From assembly GCF_030052815.1 (NCBI RefSeq), contig NC_079493.1, positions 127,351,894 through 127,415,893 of the forward strand: a stretch of 64,000 nt of DNA, in the 5' to 3' direction. A program made the position numbers and the translations under genes. This stretch comes from Hevea brasiliensis. Taxonomy: Eukaryota > Streptophyta > Magnoliopsida > Malpighiales > Euphorbiaceae. Every line of letters starts with the position of its first letter. Positions within the stretch are counted from its first letter, which is position 1. The notes under the pieces are model-generated. The model saw only the letters and a program-made list of their open reading frames with translations. It was not told the origin of the DNA and ran no database searches. Shown here in pieces: positions 61,401-64,000 of the stretch.

Positions 61401-61944
61401 CCCTACACCTTTTTCATTTTCTTTCTTTTTTTTTCTATTAGTTCTTTAATTTAATTCTCGATTCTGAAATTTTCTTTTCTCCGATTTTATTTGACAGTTA
61501 GGTCAGGAGTCAGCTCTCGGGGTCAATTGACCAAATTGCCCCTCGCCGGTTCATCCCGGTTTACAAATAATCCAATATTTCTTCCGGCTCCCTGACCTAA
61601 TTATTTGACTGGCTTAACAGTTCTTTTTCGTGATTTTCTCTTTTCCACTGTGTTCATAAAGGTCCTAAGGACTGCAGCGTCACATTTTATGGTTTGAAAT
61701 TTGAGTTTAAAACGACTTCGCAGTCCTTCCCGAGATGGTCACCCATCGCTGTGACTCTCAGCTCATTTAACTTCTTATATTCCGTTTTTCTTATTTATAC
61801 TTAGCTAATTGGCAATTACTAATTATTTGTATTTATGGCTTCTCTAGTTGTCTTAAGTGTAGTTCTAATCCCCTTAATTGTCTGGACCGACACCGGTCAC
61901 CGGAACAGTGAAATATACCAGGCTATACAAATAGGGGTGTTACA
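58475..61944 (-). repeat. Chromovirus F 3' LTR
   Basis: The LTR is 3470 bp, TGTCACACC...GGTGTTACA. It has a hairpin TGAGTAT-AAAA-ATACTCG at 59152-59169 directly before GTGGTGCACAATAAAA. A conserved block at 58711-58770 matches those of A, C and E. No ORF in it is convincing. Confidence 0.9.
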
Positions 61945-61958
61945 ATTCTCCCCCCCTT
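61945..61958 (-). other. Chromovirus F polypurine tract
   Basis: On the minus strand this is AAGGGGGGGAGAAT, directly before the 3' LTR. Confidence 0.8.
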
Positions 61959-61991
61959 AAAATAAATTTCGTCTCGAAATTTTACCTGGTA

Positions 61992-64000
61992 TCAATCTCT
62001 GAACAGCTGTGGGTGCTGTCTCCTCATGTCCTCCTCTCGTTCCTAAGTAGCTTCTTGGCCCGAATGATGGTTCCACAACACTTTTACCAATGCTATCTGC
62101 TTGTTCCGTAGCTGCTTCACCTCATAAGCCAGAATCTTTATGGGTTCTTCCTCATATGTGAGGTCTGGATTCACTTCAATTTCTTCTACTGGTAGTACAT
62201 GAGATGGGTCTGATCGATACCTCCTCAACATAGACACATGGAAGACATTATGTATCTTCTCCAACTCTGGAGGTAGTGCCAAACGATATGCCAAAGGACC
62301 CACTCTTTCCAGAACCTCATATGGCCCAATGAAACGAGGACTTAGTTCCCCCTTTCTGCCGAATCTCATAATTCTCTTCCAAGGAGAAACTTTGAGGAAA
62401 ACTTTCTCACCCACTGCATACTCAATATCCCTTCTTTTCAAATCAATATAGGACTTCTGACGGTCTGATGCAGTTTTAAGTCGATCTCTGATTACCCTGA
62501 TCTTCTCCTCAGTTTGCTGAACAATTTCAGATCCAATCATCTTTCTTTCGCCCACGTCATCCCAACACAATGAGGTTCTACATTTTCTGCCATACAAAGC
62601 TTCATATGGAGGCATCCCAATGCTTGATTGGTAGCTGTTGTTGTAAGCAAACTTAATCAAAGGCAAGTGTGTATCCCAACTGCCCTCAAACTCAATCACA
62701 CAAGCCCGTAACATATCCTCCAAGATCTGAATTACCCTCTCAGACTGGCCATCTGTTTCTGGGTGGAATGCAGTACTAAAGTTCAATCTAGTTCCTAGGG
62801 CTCTCTGAAGACTACCCCAGAATCTAGAAGTGAACCTAGGATCTCTGTCTGATACAATGGATACTAGCACTCCATGAAGTCTCACAATCTCATCGATGTA
62901 TAACCTAGCCAATCTGTCTAGACTGTAGTCCATTCGAACTGGCAAAAAATGAGCAGACTTAGTTAGTTTGTCGACAATGACCCATACTGCATCATGACTC
63001 TTCTGTGTCTTTGGAAGTCCTATCACAAAGTCCATAGTTATTCTTTCCCATTTCCATTCTGGCACTGGTAGTGGATGTAACAACCCACTGGGTACTTGAT
63101 GCTCTGCCCTTACTTGCTGACAAGTTAGGCATTTGGATACAAACTCTGCCACATCTCTCTTCATACCCATCCACCAGTAATGCTCCTTTAGCCCTCTATA
63201 TATTTTTGTACAACCAGGATGCATGGCAAAAGGAGACTCATGTGCTTCCTTTAAAATGATCTGCCTCAAATTAACATCATTAGGGACACACATTCTGCCC
63301 TGGTGTAGTAGTAAACCATCATCTCTGATTGAGAATTCTGGTTTCTTGCCCTGCCGAACTTCTTCCAACAGCTTCTGATACCTTTCATCATTCTGAGCAG
63401 CCATTCTGATCTGATCAATCAACACTGGCTATACATGCCATGCATCTGCTGTCTGCCCCTCATCATTAATCTCTAAACTGGCATGTAATGATCTCAACTC
63501 ATGTACCAAAGACAAAGGAGTAACCCGTAGACTTGCCATAGTCTTGCGACTTAGGGCGTCAGCTACAAAATTAGCTTTCCCTGGCTGATAGTCTATCAGA
63601 AAATCATAGTCTTTTATCAACTCTAACCATCTCCTTTGTCTCAAATTCAACTCTTTCTGAGTGCCCAAATACTTCAAACTCTTATGATCTGTGTAGATGT
63701 AACACTTTTCCCCATACAAATAGTGTCTCCAGATCTTAAGTGCAAACAGAATAGCTGCAAGCTCCAAATCATGTGTTGGATAATTCCTCTCATGCGGTTT
63801 TAACTGGCGTGATGCATAGGCAATGACATTTCGATCTTGCATCAATACACAGCCTAACCCATTGTGAGAAGCATCGCTGTAAACTGTATATTCTTTACCC
63901 GGTGTAGGTAAAGTCAGGACTGGAGCCTCTGTCAAACATCTTTTCAATTCATCAAAACTTTACTGGCATTTATCCGTCCACTGAAATTTCACATCCTTTC
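61992..64000 (-). pseudogene. pol: Chromovirus F RNase H, integrase and chromodomain (two nonsense codons)
   Basis: One continuous frame enters from beyond 64000. RNase H covers 63947-63560 ([34 protein letters not shown]). Integrase follows with an HHCC finger (MHPGCTKIYR, CLTCQQVRAEHQ), D of MDFVIGLP, D of SDRDPRF and E of DGQSERVIQ. The GPY/F block is near 62330 and a chromodomain-like tail near 62110-62050. The frame ends at TGA 61994-61992. TAG at 63431-63429 replaces the expected CAG, and TAG at 62045-62043 replaces the Trp of the chromodomain. There is no insertion at the point where C has its intron-like segment. Confidence 0.9.

Larger units (their letters stand above)
58475..64000 (-). 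mobile_element. Chromovirus F (partial, continues beyond window)
   Basis: Its 3' LTR starts at 58475, and CTTCC at 58470-58474 should be its target duplication. It is inserted in E's integrase and belongs to the same family as E (closely similar integrase and LTR). Internal coding runs from 61992 past 64000. Within the window its pol carries only two stops and no frameshift, so it is the least damaged gypsy copy here and was inserted after E. Confidence 0.92.

Overview
This window is plant nuclear DNA, most likely from a eudicot. It is made almost entirely of LTR retrotransposons nested in one another, as in pericentromeric heterochromatin. The evidence is matched LTR pairs with TG...CA ends, 5-bp target-site duplications, initiator-Met-tRNA primer binding sites, polypurine tracts and Ty1/copia and Ty3/gypsy domains. 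The only other recognisable gene is a decayed Mutator-like (MULE) transposase. I see no host housekeeping gene, rRNA or tRNA. Letters A-G are my own labels.

Layout. (1) 1-25580 is the 5' LTR of a minus-strand chromovirus-type element A, whose body lies left of the window. Copia element B (2980-25467, TSD TTTAT) sits inside that LTR. B is split in its reverse transcriptase by chromovirus C (9415-20469, minus strand, TSD AGGAT), and its 3' LTR is split by a solo LTR, G (22755-24337, TSD ATATC). (2) 25581-26177 and 50126-53678 are one older locus holding MULE remnants. It was split by a 23.9-kb Tat-lineage gypsy element D (26178-50120, plus strand, TSD CTTAG). (3) 53679-58474 is the 3' part of chromovirus E (minus strand). 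Its integrase is cut by a related chromovirus F (58475 to beyond 64000, minus strand).

Element D is the most unusual part. Its ~5.9-kb LTRs each carry an antisense gene with its own TATA box and a probable 61-bp intron; the product resembles the 'putative gypsy type transposon' (PF04195-like) family plus a coiled coil. Its body encodes gag with two CX2HX5HX4C knuckles, a protease, a G-patch segment, a 185-bp in-frame intron, RT, two RNase H domains and integrase. Between pol and the 3' LTR lie two arrays of predicted RNA hairpins. One is a set of GNRA-capped stem-loops whose outer stems covary; the other is a ~61-bp minisatellite whose stem shows compensatory changes.

No element is cleanly intact. 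Stops in B, C and F are mostly C:G to T:A changes, as expected from decay of methylated DNA. Many small differences in D and in one LTR of C cluster at CAG, CTG and CCGG and may be sequencing or assembly artefacts. Element F has the most open pol in the window.
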